Positions 25,353-35,542 of a DNA stretch of 64,000 nt are shown piece by piece (within the stretch, counting starts at the first letter, position 1; each line of letters starts with the position of its first letter). The DNA comes from Bursaphelenchus xylophilus (Eukaryota > Nematoda > Chromadorea > Rhabditida > Aphelenchoididae). The notes under the pieces were generated by a model, which saw only the letters and a list, made by a program, of their open reading frames with translations, did no database searches and was not told the DNA's origin. The translations under genes were made by a program, and so were the position numbers. The stretch covers positions 7,750,001-7,814,000 of the forward strand of contig CAJFCV020000001.1 of NCBI GenBank assembly GCA_904066235.2, in the 5' to 3' direction.

Positions 25353-25933
25353 ATGAGACCACTTACAGAAGAAGAAACTGTTAAGCTGTTTGAGAAGTTG
25401 GCAAAGTACATTGGAGGCAATATCAAGCTATTATTGGAGAGAGATGATGGCAATTATTGCTTTAGATTACACCGGGACCGCGTCTTTTATTGTAGTGAAA
25501 AACTCATGAAGACTGCCGCTGTTGTCGGGCGGAAGGAACTGATTAGCTTCGGAACAAGTCTCGGCAAATTCACAAAAGGAGGGAAGTTCTTCTTACACAT
25601 TACTGCTCTCGATTATCTTGCTCCTTATGCAAAAGTAAGTCTGACTTTGAAAATAAATATGAATGGTTTTAGTGGAAGGTATGGCTCAAACCATCAGCCG
25701 AACAGCAATTCTTGTACGGAAACAACATTTTGAAGTCTGGGGTTGGAAGAATGACCGAGGGAACCGAAGCCCGTCAAGGAGTGGTGGTCTACAGTATGGA
25801 CGACAAGCCGCTCGGCTTCGGCGTTACTGCCAAGGGAACGGCCGAATGTCGGCGGGCTGATCCCACCACACTAGTGGTCCTTCATCAAGCGGATCTTGGA
25901 GAATACATCCGTTCGGAAGACACTTTGTTGTAA
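25353..25933 (+). CDS. NIP7: NIP7 60S ribosome-biogenesis factor, 180 aa
   Basis: NIP7 is a conserved nucleolar protein needed for 27S pre-rRNA processing and 60S subunit assembly; its C-terminal PUA domain binds RNA. Two exons (25353-25634 and 25673-25933) give exactly 180 residues, the family length. Recognisable segments are [51 protein letters not shown] and, in the PUA domain, [36 protein letters not shown] and [16 protein letters not shown]. The single intron is 38 nt. The start follows a TTTAAG acceptor-like site only 113 bp after the CDC6 stop, so the two genes may be one operon. Confidence 0.96.
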
Positions 25934-26010
25934 TCTTTGTTGCTTTGCTTAAATTGTTTTTTGTTAATTGTTATACCAACACAAAATAAAAACAACGAAA
26001 TTTGTTTGAA

Positions 26011-26199
26011 ATGGCTTTGGTTCAGATGGAAGCGAAATCCTACGCCCATGGGAAATCCGAGTTCAAGGTTGCTGCTGGAAATTCTTCTTTTACAGCAAGA
26101 GCCTTCGGTATTTATATTGCAATACCGATGGGTTGTATCCTTTTATTTATGACTTTACTCCAATATTCATTACTCTTAACGGCCGTTTGTTTAAGTTAA
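26011..26199 (+). CDS. Small putative membrane peptide, 62 aa, unrecognised
   Basis: An ORF of 62 codons opens 77 bp after the NIP7 stop on the same strand. It has a polar N-terminal half (MALVQMEAKSYAHGKSEFKV) and a hydrophobic C-terminal half (IYIAIPMGCILLFMTLLQYS), which suggests one transmembrane segment. I do not recognise a family. Its support is the position, like a third cistron after CDC6 and NIP7, plus an AATAAA-like motif and an A-rich leader upstream. A short ORF of this size can occur by chance. Confidence 0.35.
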   Translation: MALVQMEAKSYAHGKSEFKVAAGNSSFTARAFGIYIAIPMGCILLFMTLLQYSLLLTAVCLS

Positions 26200-29100
26200 C
26201 AAAATCAGGAAATAAAAATTGAGAGTTACTTCGGTCAAATTAAGTTAACACTGCCTGAACCACGATGACTGTAGTTTCATCATGATCGAACCGCTTACAA
26301 TTAGCCGTTTGTCAGCCCATCAACACAAGGCTGGCTGGAGAACAGTGGACGCGAGGACATGGTGTGGGGGCGAGGAAATGCATTTACTGAACGAAGGAAG
26401 GCGCCTCTCTTCTTTTTTCTTTATGTTGTTGTTCATGGTGTGCGCACGAAAAGTGCCGACAAAGTTAAAAAAAAGGAGACGAAGACATCTTCATTCCATA
26501 GTCCCTTCCACGTCGCTTCAAGAAAGAAAAAGATTTCTTATTCTTGTGGCCGTGGTCGGGCGGGCTTGGCCGGTTTCTGCGGATCCACCGACACGAATCC
26601 TCTTGGATCTGTTCCGAAATCGAATTATCCTTTTTTCAGATCCACTCCCAACTACTTTCGGCCCCAATCTGCTGCGCCTCGGACGGACAAACGAACTCCC
26701 AGAACTTCTTTCTAACGTTTCTTTCTCATCGGATTATTATGCACTGCACTTGGAAGCTGTAGAATTTTTAACAACCTTCGTTATTTTATTGCCAGAAGGA
26801 CCTGGCCTCATTTCATGTTAAGGTCAGGAATCATGTCTTCAAGGTGTTTAATGTATGAGTGCTTAAAATTTTAGGCCTTGCACATGCCTTAAGAACTCAA
26901 AGTAAACAAATATGTAAAAGTTTTAAGTCTCGACTCCGATATTTGGACAGGCGCCTTCAATCCCCGAAGTCAACCCTGATTTATATAAATTTGGTTCACA
27001 AGTCTAAAGCATTGTGTGCAAGGCGTCGGATATCCCAGAATCAGGCTTCTTGGTGCGTCCCCATGCCTTGGCCGAAAAAGGCCTGGGGCGGCCAGGAAGG
27101 GGGGGCGCGACCATCTGTTGAGGCAACAGCGAGCCCTGAGAGAGGCCTCATGCTCGATTAGGCCTGCAGCGTTGAGAGAGTGGGACAGGCAGCGAGGCAG
27201 GAGGGAGTTGACGCTTTAACGGACGGCGCCACCAGATTCTCTTCTTTGTATGTCGATTCTCGACGTTTTCGTTTTCCGATTTTTCTCTGCTTCCTCTTTC
27301 GATCGTTTCGTCGACCGATCAATGTTTTTTGTCCCTTCCTTCTTCCAAATTAATTCCGATTCCATTGGAAGGATTCAGAATGTCATGAGTGTTTTCAGAA
27401 ATTCAGCGGGTGATTCAAGGCCTCTTGACCTCCTTGTCACTGTTACTTTGCTTTCCTTTAAATTTGTTGTTTTATTTCGTTGGTTATCATCTTCTCCACC
27501 CGACTCCCTTCTTCTCATGTTTCCGTGTGAATCTTTATTTTAAACTCAATTTATTATTCTTCTTGCGAGCTTTGTCCCCTGTATTATTGTAGAAAACCGT
27601 TTTGTTTTTAGTTTCGACAACAAATCGGGATTACCTGCAATTCCCGAGCTTTTATTCTCTGCAAATCATGCGATACGAATTACGATCGAAGATGTTTCAC
27701 ACACTATCTATTATTCTTCATTACTTGTGACGCACTACGCCCATTCTGGATAACATTTAGATGTAGATGGGAGTGCCTTTACAGAGTTGATGCATTTAGT
27801 TCGCATTGTTTTCGATCTAAATCAGTTTTAATTGCCGTATCAGTTAGCCCTCACCCCTTAATTTGCCGATAATTTTTTCGTCCCGTGATTCCATGTCCTG
27901 CGGGCTTTTAGAAATTTCGTTTCGGAAATTATCTTTTTAGAACCGAATCCTCTTTGTTTGCCCTTCCGACTATTATATTATTAGTATTTGAATGGCTTAA
28001 AACGCATTCGAAAAGTGTTGTCTGACGTGCTCGTCGTAACGTCCTTCTTCTGAACCCGAAACTACAGAAACGCGGAGAGGACGGACCTCAGGGCATTCGT
28101 AGGATGGCTTTCTTTTTCTTAGAATTCGACTTTTTTTTGTTAGTTCAAAATTCATACCGGGCGAAATTCATAGCGCGTGATGGGTGCATGGGACGCGGTT
28201 TGTGGACATGATTAAGCTAGTCCAGCCACTGATCCAGGCCACTTAATGCCGTCGTTCGTTCCCCTTTCATTTTCGCGTTTCCCCTCTCGAAATAGTCTAT
28301 TTTTGCCTTAAGGCAATTGCCGAATGAAGCAAAAACGGCCGAGAGATGAGGGCAGGGCCGAGGCCACGGCTCGGGGACCAGATCCAGAGAGATGAAGAAC
28401 ACGAAAAAAAGAGTGCGTCGTTCGAACTTGCCGGCCACCCCAATTTTTCTCCGTTTGGCCAGGACTGGACCTTCTCAAGAGCCCCACACTCGACCCGATT
28501 ATGAATGCCGGATTCGGGTACTTGAGCTGGGCCGGCTCCAATATGATGGGACCGGCTTCGATGTCGTTTCCATCGAAGAAGAACGGCCTTTCGAATTGGA
28601 ATTCGGAAAATAGGACCCACCATTTGCAATCGCTTTTCCACATAACATGTAAAATAAGTACCGGGAAATTAGCGCTTGAAAGGCCCGGTCTGACCCTTGA
28701 GTAATCGCGTCGTTCTAAACGGCTTGTGCCCGCCTTCCACTCGATTCACCGGATTAGCTACACGGTCTCGTATGAAAATATTGCTTTTTTTTTGTAATTG
28801 TTTCCAGTCGTATGTGAGGTGTTAATTTTAAGTGATTTTATTAGAAGAATGGAGAAGATGTGTTCTTATTTACACTCTCGACTTCATTCTGAACGACTTT
28901 CGGATGATGAAATAATTCGGGGAGGTTCCTTTCAAATTCATGTGTCCAACTCCAATCCTATAACCTTTTTCTTCCCGTCCGCGCCGTACTTGTCCCGCTC
29001 GAGACAGAGAATAACGCGAAAATTGCTTTTCCTCCTACTTTCCGTCTTCCGCTTATACACAATCGGTGCGTGTGTGCGTGACCTGAGGGCCGACCAGTCT

Positions 29101-29732
29101 TGCGTACTACCCGTACTAAGTCGGGGTTGTTTGGTGTTCTGATTACGCGCAAATTATCGAAATTTGGTTGGGACTCATTATTTTTAGCATTTTTTCTTTG
29201 CATAAGAGAAGCCCTTTTCTCATGCTTGTCCGCGATTTACAAATGTGTCATCTCATCCCTGACTTCCCGCACTTACAGTACCAACATACTGATGACATTA
29301 ATTTTTATTAACATAATAAAAGATTGGCTGGAGAAAGCTTCTCTTTTCATTTAATATTTTGTGTTAATGCCTTTGGAGCGATAAGAGCCTTCCCTCAGGA
29401 AATAGTAAGAATTAAGTTCTCGGGTTTTATGGCCTTTCCCTGCAGGCCCTTACGCTCATTACGCGAATTACCCCCGTTAACTTCTAGGTTAAATGTATTG
29501 TGATACGAGGGCCTTGATGTTCTTCGTGGTTTTGTTCTTCTGCAGACCTTATCCAATTTTAAATCATCCTTTTTCAGAGCCTCCAGATATCCTCTAAAAA
29601 AGGCTTGGATTTGCTTTAATATTTGAAGCTTGACTGGTCGACCCCGGTCATAACTCCAAGTCCTCTGTAGAATCGACTTTCGCACAGACAGGAGACTGGA
29701 GGCCGTTGACAAATCCAGGTGAACATCTTATC
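26200..29732. other. Transposon-poor region upstream of the NCS gene
   Basis: None of the repeat families common elsewhere in the window is recognisable in these 3.5 kb. The base composition is mixed, with a GC-rich patch near 27050-27190. Several ORFs of 60-180 codons overlap on both strands, but none shows a domain or consistent splice structure. It could hold the promoter, untranslated exons or enhancers of the downstream calcium-sensor gene; this is inference from position. Confidence 0.5.
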
Positions 29733-30446
29733 ATGGGCATCAAAGGCTCCAAGCCCAAGCTCTCCAAAGAGGATCTGGAGTTCTTGAAGAAGAATACCAA
29801 CTTCACGGAGGAGCAGATTAAAGAATGGTACAAGGGCTTCGTGGTAAGTAAACCTTTAATTTTTAATTTCTTTATAATATTCACGGATCCCCTTGTACCA
29901 AATTAAATGCATTTGTTTCAGCAAGACTGTCCAAAAGGCCATCTAACAAAAGAGCAATTCATCAAGGTCTACAAAGACTTCTTTCCTTCAGGGAGTGCAG
30001 AAGGATTCTGCGAACACGTCTTTCGCACATTTGACACCGATAACAGCGGTTTTATTGATTTCAAAGAATTTCTTTTGGCTATTAATGTAACCTCATCGGG
30101 AACCCCCGAACAGAAATTGGAGTGGGCTTTCCGAATGTACGATATTGATGGAAACGGGACAATAGATGAAAAGGAGATGATCAAGATTATAGAAGTACGT
30201 TTTATGAGAGATGCAACGATTCCCCGAGGAGTGAATGCATTATAAATACGATTATAGGCGATCTATGAGATGCTCGGACCAGAAGTGACCAAGTCGGCAG
30301 ACGACTCACCTCGCAAACGAGCTAAGATGATCTTCGAGAAGATGGATGTGAATAATGATAAGGAACTCACCCTCAAAGAGTTTGTGGACGGCTGTCTGGC
30401 CGACAAGGAGTTGTTCCAGATCTTGACCAACGAGGTCAAGAAATAA
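29733..30446 (+). CDS. ncs-2: Neurocalcin/hippocalcin-type neuronal calcium sensor, 190 aa
   Basis: NCS proteins are N-myristoylated EF-hand switches that regulate neuronal membranes, channels and receptor kinases. Three exons (29733-29843, 29922-30194, 30258-30446) give 190 residues, the family length. The N-terminus [14 protein letters not shown] has the Gly2 needed for myristoylation. The first EF-hand is degenerate ([13 protein letters not shown], the usual NCS CPxG). Three canonical loops follow: [26 protein letters not shown] and [13 protein letters not shown]. The sequence is nearly invariant relative to the neurocalcin family, and I judge it closest to nematode NCS-2; the symbol is by similarity only. 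The preceding 3.5 kb lacks genes and repeats. Confidence 0.93.
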
Positions 30447-31081
30447 ACGCCTGAAGGTAGACAGGGTGCGTGTGGCTCAGCAATATCATAATCTCGACCA
30501 ATCTCCCTCCTCCTTCTATCGAATTGTATGATACGATGTCTTGATTGTAATAATTTCTTTTTTGGATTTGATGTCGATGAGCTTCTCCCCACTCATAGAT
30601 TATATACGTCAGCAGTCCTAGTGTCAATAATAATGTTGTGAGCGTGACGTCGGGATCTGTTGTGGTCTGATATCCAGGACACCCGTCGTACCGCAAATCA
30701 AAAGATATTCTTGTGAATGCGGGTCTGACTTTGAGTCCTGTTCTTCACTCAATGTTCCTTTATCTCTATTCTGCACATCTAAACTATCTATCCCGCATTT
30801 TCGACCTTCTGTGCACTCACTCTGTGGTCTAGATATATTACACTTCCCTTCAGTGGAGATTCCTCGAGTCTTCGATTTCCATTCCTTCGGCCATGGCTCG
30901 GCTTTCTGTGCCGTGGTTTCTCTTTTCTTTGTCGCTCCATATATATTTTTAATAACGGAGTGTTTTGTATTTTTCAAATCTTTATGAAAATGAATTGAAT
31001 GACAATACGTACTTAAATTGAGAATCAATGACAACGATCATGCCGTAATAACATTATTAACAGAGATCCCACAGGAATAAA
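30447..31081. other. Intergenic space between convergent NCS and RAE1 3' ends
   Basis: This probably holds both 3' untranslated regions. Minus-strand ORFs of 86 and 136 codons (30436-31034) start at non-ATG codons and overlap the end of the NCS gene. One contains a hydrophobic run (TLTTLLLTLGLLTYIIYEW). No start, splice context or family supports them as genes. Confidence 0.5.
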
Positions 31082-32449
31082 TCACTTCTTCTGCCTGGGC
31101 TTCATCTCATCGGCAACCGCGTGTAGGTATATCTTGGCATTAGTGGGGCCGATGTTTCCCTCATGACCCTGGAGAAAATCGTGAAAATAAAATTAAAGAC
31201 CTACTTTGCTCCAATCGTAACCTGTTGCGTAGGCCATCACATTCCCACCGTGATGGACGTGACATTTGGTGATCTGCTTGGGCATCTGTTCGGAGTTCTT
31301 CAGCTTGGTGCGGGCGTCCTTATCCCATAACATAAATCGTCCATCCCCACCGACAGTAGCCAGTGTGTAATGGATAGGGTGGAAGCAGACATCGTTTATC
31401 TAAATTAAACGTTTTTAACACGCTGTGTACCTACAACATTAAAAATTTCAAAACCTACAGGATAAATCTCTTGAAAACCGTTTACAAGATCTGGAGAGCG
31501 ATGACACTTAAAAGTGAAGTTGTCTTTAGCATTGCTGCTCTCAATGGTTTGGATTGCAACACGGCCTAAACAATTGTCAGTTATTAAGGAAGACCAACCT
31601 TCAATAGATCCCAGTGCGAATCCGGCAGGCTGGTTATTCATCTTATTCTTGAAGATGGAGACACATCGGCTTTGATGTTTGAGAGGAGACTCGATGTCGC
31701 TAAACTCCTGAGGTTGCCCTTCTAGTTTATATTGCTTAATTCTTCTATTCCCGAGTCCAACAACAGCAAATGGATATAGAAGATCGGTGCAGAACACTTT
31801 ATCTGGCAAGTTGATGGTGGCCAAAGATGATTGAGTCGGGAGCTGTCTCATGTCCCAGAAACGAAGAGTCTTGTCCCATCCGCCGGTCATGAGGCAGTTG
31901 TAGCTGGGAGAGGTGATCCAATGACAAGACTTTACCGGAGAATCGTGAGTTCCAACTATAGCAACCTGATTTGATGCCAAGTCCCACACCCGCGCTTGTT
32001 TGTCTGCACATGCCATGAATACCTTGCTACTATCCTGAAAGATTAATAAGTTATAAAAATCACTGCAAACACACGTCAAACCAATCCAATCCTAGAACGG
32101 GTGCTCCAACATTTTGCATGGCCTTCGGTTCGACTTGGCCACTTTCGCTGATCTGCCAGATCCGACAAGTGAAATCCCAGGATCCAGCGGCCAATAACAT
32201 TGGGGCACCATTGCTCGCTGGGTTAAATTTCAAGGCCTGAACCGCGTCATCTGGAGTCTGCGGCACCTCCACATCGTTGTTAGGATTCTGATTCTGTTGA
32301 GTGGAGTTCGTAGCCCCAAAAATGGAAGAAGGCTGAGCTTGGGTGCTGTTAGAATTGAAAGTTGATGTCCCCAAATTTGTAGATGGTGAATTGAAAGATC
32401 CAAAAAGCCCCGAGGGTTTCGATCCGAAAGCCGAGCCAGATCCAAACAT
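31082..32449 (-). CDS. RAE1: RAE1/Gle2 mRNA-export WD40 nucleoporin, 399 aa
   Basis: RAE1 (nematode NPP-17) is a seven-bladed WD40 propeller that binds the NUP98 GLEBS motif and acts in mRNA export and spindle assembly. The N-terminus is FG-rich ([19 protein letters not shown]). Repeats include [88 protein letters not shown] and [17 protein letters not shown]; the end is MKPRQKK. Exons 32449-32075, 32034-31599, 31565-31459, 31399-31205 and 31168-31082 total 1,200 nt, exactly 400 codons. The start is 150 bp after the RRP1 stop on the same strand, compatible with a shared operon. Confidence 0.96.
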
Positions 32450-32599
32450 CTAAACAAGATTGAAAAGCACAAAACCAAATTTAAAGTATGAGCTTTGCTT
32501 ATAACAGAAGCCTTTGCGAGGACTCTTCCAACAATAACAATTTATCAAATAAAAACAAATAACACAAAAAATCAACAATAAATGAATCTCCACTCCTCG

Positions 32600-33843
32600 T
32601 TAAGCCTTTTGTTTTTGAATCTGTTTCTTAACCTTCCTGAATTTCTTTTTATCCTTTTTAATTTTACTCTCTAAGGAATGGAGTTGATCCACTGCTCTAC
32701 TGATCATATCGTTGTCCAGAGGATCCTTTCTATCAGGTTCAATGATATCCTTGAATGGACTTTCTCCTTTGGCTGCCAACTCAAACCTAAAAATAAATAA
32801 TCCAAGGAACTTCAAATAAAACTTACTGAGATATCAAGGGTTTCAGTTTCTTCTTCTTCTTTGAATTCATCTCGCCAGATTCTACAGATGCTTTCAGCAA
32901 TTCACAGATAGCATTGTAGTCGAATTCAATTGGTTTTCCAACTCCTTTTAGGTCTCCTGAGACCTTTTTGTTACCTTTCTCCCTTTCCAATTCGGCTGCA
33001 AAGCCCTCCAATATAGTCATAAAGACTTCGGTGTAAATAGATTTCAACAATGTATCACTAAAAATTCCGGTTTGCAGTTGTGAAAAGTTACCTGCAGGTT
33101 CTTTTAATTACATCAACATATGGCTCAATAAATTCGACAACTTGACAAGTACTCAGATCTCCAGCATAGTCCAACTCTTCAATATAAATTGTGGTGAAGT
33201 GCATTTTCAGTGTTTCATTCACCCCAGAATCTTCTCCCGTAATAACTGTCTGTCGCATGAATAATATGCTGGATTCTACCAGATCTTTCTGCCACTTTTT
33301 GTTTCGCAAATAGACAAAGAACGCTCGAAAAATACGTCTCATCATCTGAAATTACAAAGACAGAACATACGTCGACCTTGTCAAATTTATTATCCCCCAG
33401 AAGCCTACCCTCCAAGCTTTTCAAAAGGTGGGCGAGGAGATACCATGCCGCCGACTTACCAATAAGAACTTATCCATTCTCCATTTATCAATATTCAGCC
33501 AGTGTTTTGAGAGGGTGAGGATCATCGCTCTCATATAATTAATCACCTCCTGATGGGTGTTGAACAAATTTACCAAAGAGCCGAACTCATCACACATTTC
33601 CTCCTGGAGTAGCATCTTATCTTGCATCCATAAGGCGTAATGTAATCCACGGCAAAGTCTGTCAAACGACTCTGGAGTAAATCCTAAACACATAAATACG
33701 CTAATAAACTACCAACCCTTCACTTTTGATTGATTCCTGATGTATTCACGAAGTCTAATCAACGCCCGACGTCTGAGTTTCGGTGAACAAGAGCCAAGAT
33801 TCTCGGAGAATCGTATCTCAGACACTTCCATATCAACATCCAT
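32600..33843 (-). CDS. RRP1: RRP1/NOP52 ribosomal RNA processing protein, 340 aa
   Basis: RRP1 homologues are nucleolar proteins needed for late rRNA processing of the large subunit. Diagnostic segments: RRRALIRLREYIRNQS, GFTPESFDRLCRGLHYALWM then QDKMLLQEE, HWLNIDKWRMDKFLLMMRR, MHFTTIYIEEL, and a lysine-rich tail (KKDKKKFRKVKKQIQKQK) that looks nucleolar-targeting. Exons 33843-33717, 33683-33460, 33345-33092, 33057-32827 and 32786-32600 total 1,023 nt in frame. RAE1 starts 150 bp downstream. A divergent orphan gene starts only 191 bp upstream, so the two probably share a bidirectional promoter. Confidence 0.92.
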
Positions 33844-34034
33844 ACTGGATTACGAAAGTAACACAACGTTTGGAGAAAATTTTGCGGAAAATATATTTTA
33901 GGAAATTTCGAGAACGCGAGCTGCGCCCCATTGTTCGCATTAAAGCGTCTTTTTACGAAAGGACCACCGCATGTGCACCACACACGGCACCTGGTTTTTA
34001 CGTAAACGTTTCTTTGTAAGCTTCTGCGGTGCAA

Positions 34035-34914
34035 ATGAATAGTCAAGATATGGCAAATTTGCTGTTGCCGTTGATCCTGGAGAAGCGACACTTTCAACGA
34101 TTTTGGATTGAGGAAACGGCTGAAATACTCAACTTTGAGCGTACGATGAAGAATCAGCATAACCTTGTCAAGCCACCAGTAAACGACTCAAAAAAAGCAC
34201 TAGTCCGGAAAGAGGCCCAGTTGGCTTTAGATTTGATGAGTGAAGATTGCGAGAGTGCGATAAAATTCTATCAGCGTAACTGTAAGGAGTAGTACTGTAA
34301 AAAATCATGTTGTTTTATTTTTTCAGTAAACCTAGCCGAAAAAAAGTGTGCATCAACGAACTACGATCCGAATACTTCGGCTTTATTTGAACTATCCCTT
34401 CAGTTCGACCGTTTGATTGGAAGTAAACAGTTAAACTTGGAGCGATGGAATTTCCTAGGAAATCGGCTTCGACGGCTTATCGGAAATTTCTCGCGAACGG
34501 TGTCCAAGTAAGCTTCTCCACTCATGGATATTATGTTGTAGCTCGTACTGTATCGCCACTGTTCAGTCATATGCAATTACTTTGTGTGAATTAATGTATA
34601 AATACGAAGAATACATCACTTTATACGATAGTGAGGCGGACACTAGAATCCTGACAACTTCGATAGACCGATTTTACAAAATTGTGATTTTGAACTTGAA
34701 CGTATGTATTTCTTTTACAACAAGTCATACAATTTTATTTCAGGAAACAAATAAAAATAAAAAGAAGACTCCTTGCACTCGGGTCTTTAGATCACCCGGA
34801 TTTAAACTCTGTTTCGCGAAGACACCAACACGGCCTAGAGGCTTCTTGCTTCCACCAAACTTAGAGGCTTCAAGGAATCAGATATGGAGATCGATAACAG
34901 AAAACAAAACGTAA
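34035..34914 (+). CDS. Orphan protein, 252 aa, divergent from RRP1
   Basis: I do not recognise the family. Four exons (34035-34281, 34327-34507, 34542-34701, 34744-34914) join in frame to exactly 253 codons, which strongly supports a real gene. The N-terminal half is mostly helical and charged (MNSQDMANLLLPLILEKRHF, NLERWNFLGNRLRRLIGNF). The C-terminal exon is basic and proline-rich (NKNKKKTPCTRVFRSPGFK, KTPTRPRGFLLPP), a likely nuclear or nucleic-acid-binding tail. There is no signal peptide or clear membrane segment. It is transcribed away from RRP1 with 191 bp between start codons. Confidence 0.75.
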
Positions 34915-35542
34915 CACGGAATCTGTTGGAGGCTCTGATTGCCTCTAACCTACGTGGTGTTTAGTCTTGGTATCAGGTTAATGACTACCAAATTAAACGG
35001 CAATGAGTTTAAAAAATCGTGATAAAGTCTTTATTTGAAAGCGCGTCCCTATTCGAAATATTTTTTGTTTGAGACGTAAATATCCTTTGGTCATCAAAAT
35101 TAAGCTTATTTTTTTGATCGGGGAGGTCTCTTGAGAAGTAAGAAAAGGAGATCGATTAAACCTGAGGAAAGACAGAATTAAAAATGCCATTGGAATAAAC
35201 GGGTTGACAGAAAAATTAGGGTTGTTGACGCCTCAGTCATATTGTCGGACTGGATTCCTTCTTGTTAAAGCGACAGATTAGATAAGAAGTAATACCAGTC
35301 GCAGCTAATATTAACAGTATCACCATAGTCTATGTTAAGCTCGCGTTTGAAAACTTCGTGTACAGAATTTTCAATTTAAAAGAAGATGACGCCAATTTGA
35401 CGTCAGATTGAAAAAAAATCCGTCAAATTAACAACCCTATAAAATTAACTCCAAATAAAAAAAAAAAACAAATCAGAAAATGTACAATGAAAGTGGGCAG
35501 TCATACGAAAGGAACTAAATTTGGCACGTTAATTAAACAGTT
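34915..35542. other. Intergenic region with a MITE (35219-35437)
   Basis: This lies between convergent genes. At 35219-35437 a small element carries inverted termini GGGTTGTTGAC and TTAACAACCC, flanked by TA on both sides. A related copy is in a RIOK1 intron at 50064-50252. The remaining sequence shows no gene. Confidence 0.55.

Noticed and set aside
26359..26821. 118- and 179-codon overlapping ORFs
   Set aside because: Two frames are open over the same bases with no domain, low-complexity content and no splice support.
28392..28613. ORF containing RIRVLELGRLQYDG and an acidic end
   Set aside because: It is somewhat protein-like but overlaps equally long ORFs in other frames, and shows no domain or splice sites; it is possibly untranslated sequence of the NCS gene.
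30436..31034. Minus-strand ORFs with a hydrophobic segment downstream of RAE1
   Set aside because: They have non-ATG starts, overlap the NCS coding end and have no consistent splicing; probably 3' untranslated sequence of the opposite gene.
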